From Candidatus Nesterenkonia stercoripullorum (GTDB lineage Bacteria > Actinomycetota > Actinomycetes > Actinomycetales > Micrococcaceae): DNA of 15,562 nt. Position numbers and translations under genes: made by a program. Shown here piece after piece: positions 14,797-15,562 of this stretch (the first letter of the stretch is position 1; each line of letters starts with the position of its first letter). The DNA lies in assembly GCA_019114115.1 (NCBI GenBank), contig DXGD01000487.1:1-15562 (forward strand). Reading direction: 5' to 3'. Under the pieces are notes generated by a model. The model worked only from the letters and a program-made list of their open reading frames with translations, did not search any database and was not told where the DNA came from.

Positions 14797-15562
14797 TCAG
14801 TGATTCTCGAGAAGATCGAGAGCCTCCACCAGGTCGCTTGGGTACTCAGCGGTGAAGCTGACCCACCGATCCTCCAGGGGGTGGGTGAAACCAAGCTCTG
14901 CTGCATGCAGCCACTGCCGCGTCAGACCCAGCTCAGCAGCCAGCCCCGGGTCTGCCCCGTACGTCAGGTCCCCAGCGCAGGGATGTCCCAGTGCCGAGAA
15001 GTGGACACGGATCTGGTGCGTCCTGCCCGTCTCGAGCTGCACCTCCATGAGGCTGGCCCGGCCGTAGGCTTCACGCAGCTGATAGTGGGTGATGGCTTCG
15101 CGTCCTCCCTCGACGACGGCGAAGCGCCATTCATATCCAGGGTGCCGTCCGATCGGCGCGTCGATCGTCCCTTCGGTGGGATCCGGTAGTCCCTGGACGA
15201 CGGTGTGGTAGGTCTTCTGCGTCCGTCGGGCCTTGAATGCGTCCTTCAGCCCGGTGTAGGCCTGTTCTGTCTTGGCCACCACCATCACCCCACTGGTCCC
15301 GACGTCCAGACGATGCACTATGCCGCGCCGTTCCTGCGCCCCTGATGTGCTGATCGGCACCCCGGCACCCAACAGGCCGCTGAGCACTGTGGGCCCGGTC
15401 CAGCCCGGCGAACCGTGCGCCGCCACTCCCACAGGCTTGTTGACGACGACGAGATCATCGTCCTGATAGAGAATCGTCAGGTCCTGCACTGTCTCCGGGA
15501 TCACCTCGTGGGGGTCGTGTTCTTCAGGCGGGGCCACACTCAGCGACAGACCCGCTGAGATC
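14797..15562 (-). CDS. rluD: 23S rRNA pseudouridine synthase, RluD/RluA family (5' end beyond window)
   Basis: 254 residues are inside the window; the N-terminus is cut off by the right edge. Converts specific uridines of 23S rRNA to pseudouridine. Motifs: [25 protein letters not shown] with the catalytic Asp, KTYHTVVQG, and GRTHQIRVH. An in-frame GTG at 15537 could be taken as a start, but the frame stays open to the edge and the residues there ([10 protein letters not shown]) look like the end of the S4 RNA-binding domain, as in full-length RluD proteins. So the gene is probably about 300 residues. It is upstream of dnaE in the same direction; in many actinobacteria lspA precedes it, outside this window. 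RluD rather than a close paralogue is inferred from context. Confidence 0.9.
   Translation of the reverse strand, partial: ISAGLSLSVAPPEEHDPHEVIPETVQDLTILYQDDDLVVVNKPVGVAAHGSPGWTGPTVLSGLLGAGVPISTSGAQERRGIVHRLDVGTSGVMVVAKTEQAYTGLKDAFKARRTQKTYHTVVQGLPDPTEGTIDAPIGRHPGYEWRFAVVEGGREAITHYQLREAYGRASLMEVQLETGRTHQIRVHFSALGHPCAGDLTYGADPGLAAELGLTRQWLHAAELGFTHPLEDRWVSFTAEYPSDLVEALDLLENH

Noticed and set aside
14797..15537. rluD as a complete 246-residue gene starting at GTG 15537
   Set aside because: The frame stays open to the window edge and the upstream residues fit the end of the S4 domain, so the gene is more likely cut by the window.
1..15562. Mobile element, defence system or biosynthetic cluster
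   Set aside because: No transposase, integrase, toxin-antitoxin, restriction or secondary-metabolite gene could be recognised; all large genes are core functions.

Overview
The window is chromosomal DNA of a GC-rich actinobacterium. The evidence is the PnuX/riboflavin-synthesis operon behind an FMN riboswitch, a Gly-Cys-Val tRNA cluster, DnaE1-type polymerase with an intact PHP domain, NrdR, GTG starts and TAGGAT-type -10 boxes almost touching start codons. A Micrococcales member (Micrococcaceae-like) seems most likely, but genus cannot be fixed from sequence reading alone. I saw no insertion sequence, phage, CRISPR array or defence island; this is a housekeeping region.

Left part (1-4040, minus strand): a riboflavin operon read from right to left. 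It has a promoter, an FMN (RFN) riboswitch, pnuX (riboflavin uptake), ribD, then one very long reading frame that carries riboflavin synthase (RibE), DHBP synthase (RibB) and GTP cyclohydrolase II (RibA) without any intervening stop. This RibE-RibB-RibA fusion runs off the left edge and is the most unusual thing in the window. pnuX and ribD overlap by ATGA, and ribD and the fusion are 17 bases apart, so FMN sensing should control import and synthesis together.

Middle (4070-4710, minus strand): a tRNA operon Gly(GCC)-Cys(GCA)-Val(GAC)-Gly(GCC), with a recognisable promoter and a strong terminator. The two Gly genes are identical.

Plus-strand block (4773-10316): a PD-(D/E)XK nuclease-fold protein, then def (peptide deformylase), fmt (Met-tRNA formyltransferase), rsmB (16S rRNA m5C967 methyltransferase) and rpe (ribulose-phosphate epimerase). 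Def and Fmt form the formyl-methionine cycle. Def, Fmt and RsmB, like the RibB-RibA junction, carry unusual low-complexity inserts, some made of tandem 12- or 15-bp DNA repeats.

Right part (10408-15562, minus strand): rluD (cut by the right edge), dnaE and nrdR, i.e. rRNA pseudouridylation, replication, and control of ribonucleotide reductase. No gene-free stretch exceeds 300 bases without an identified element.
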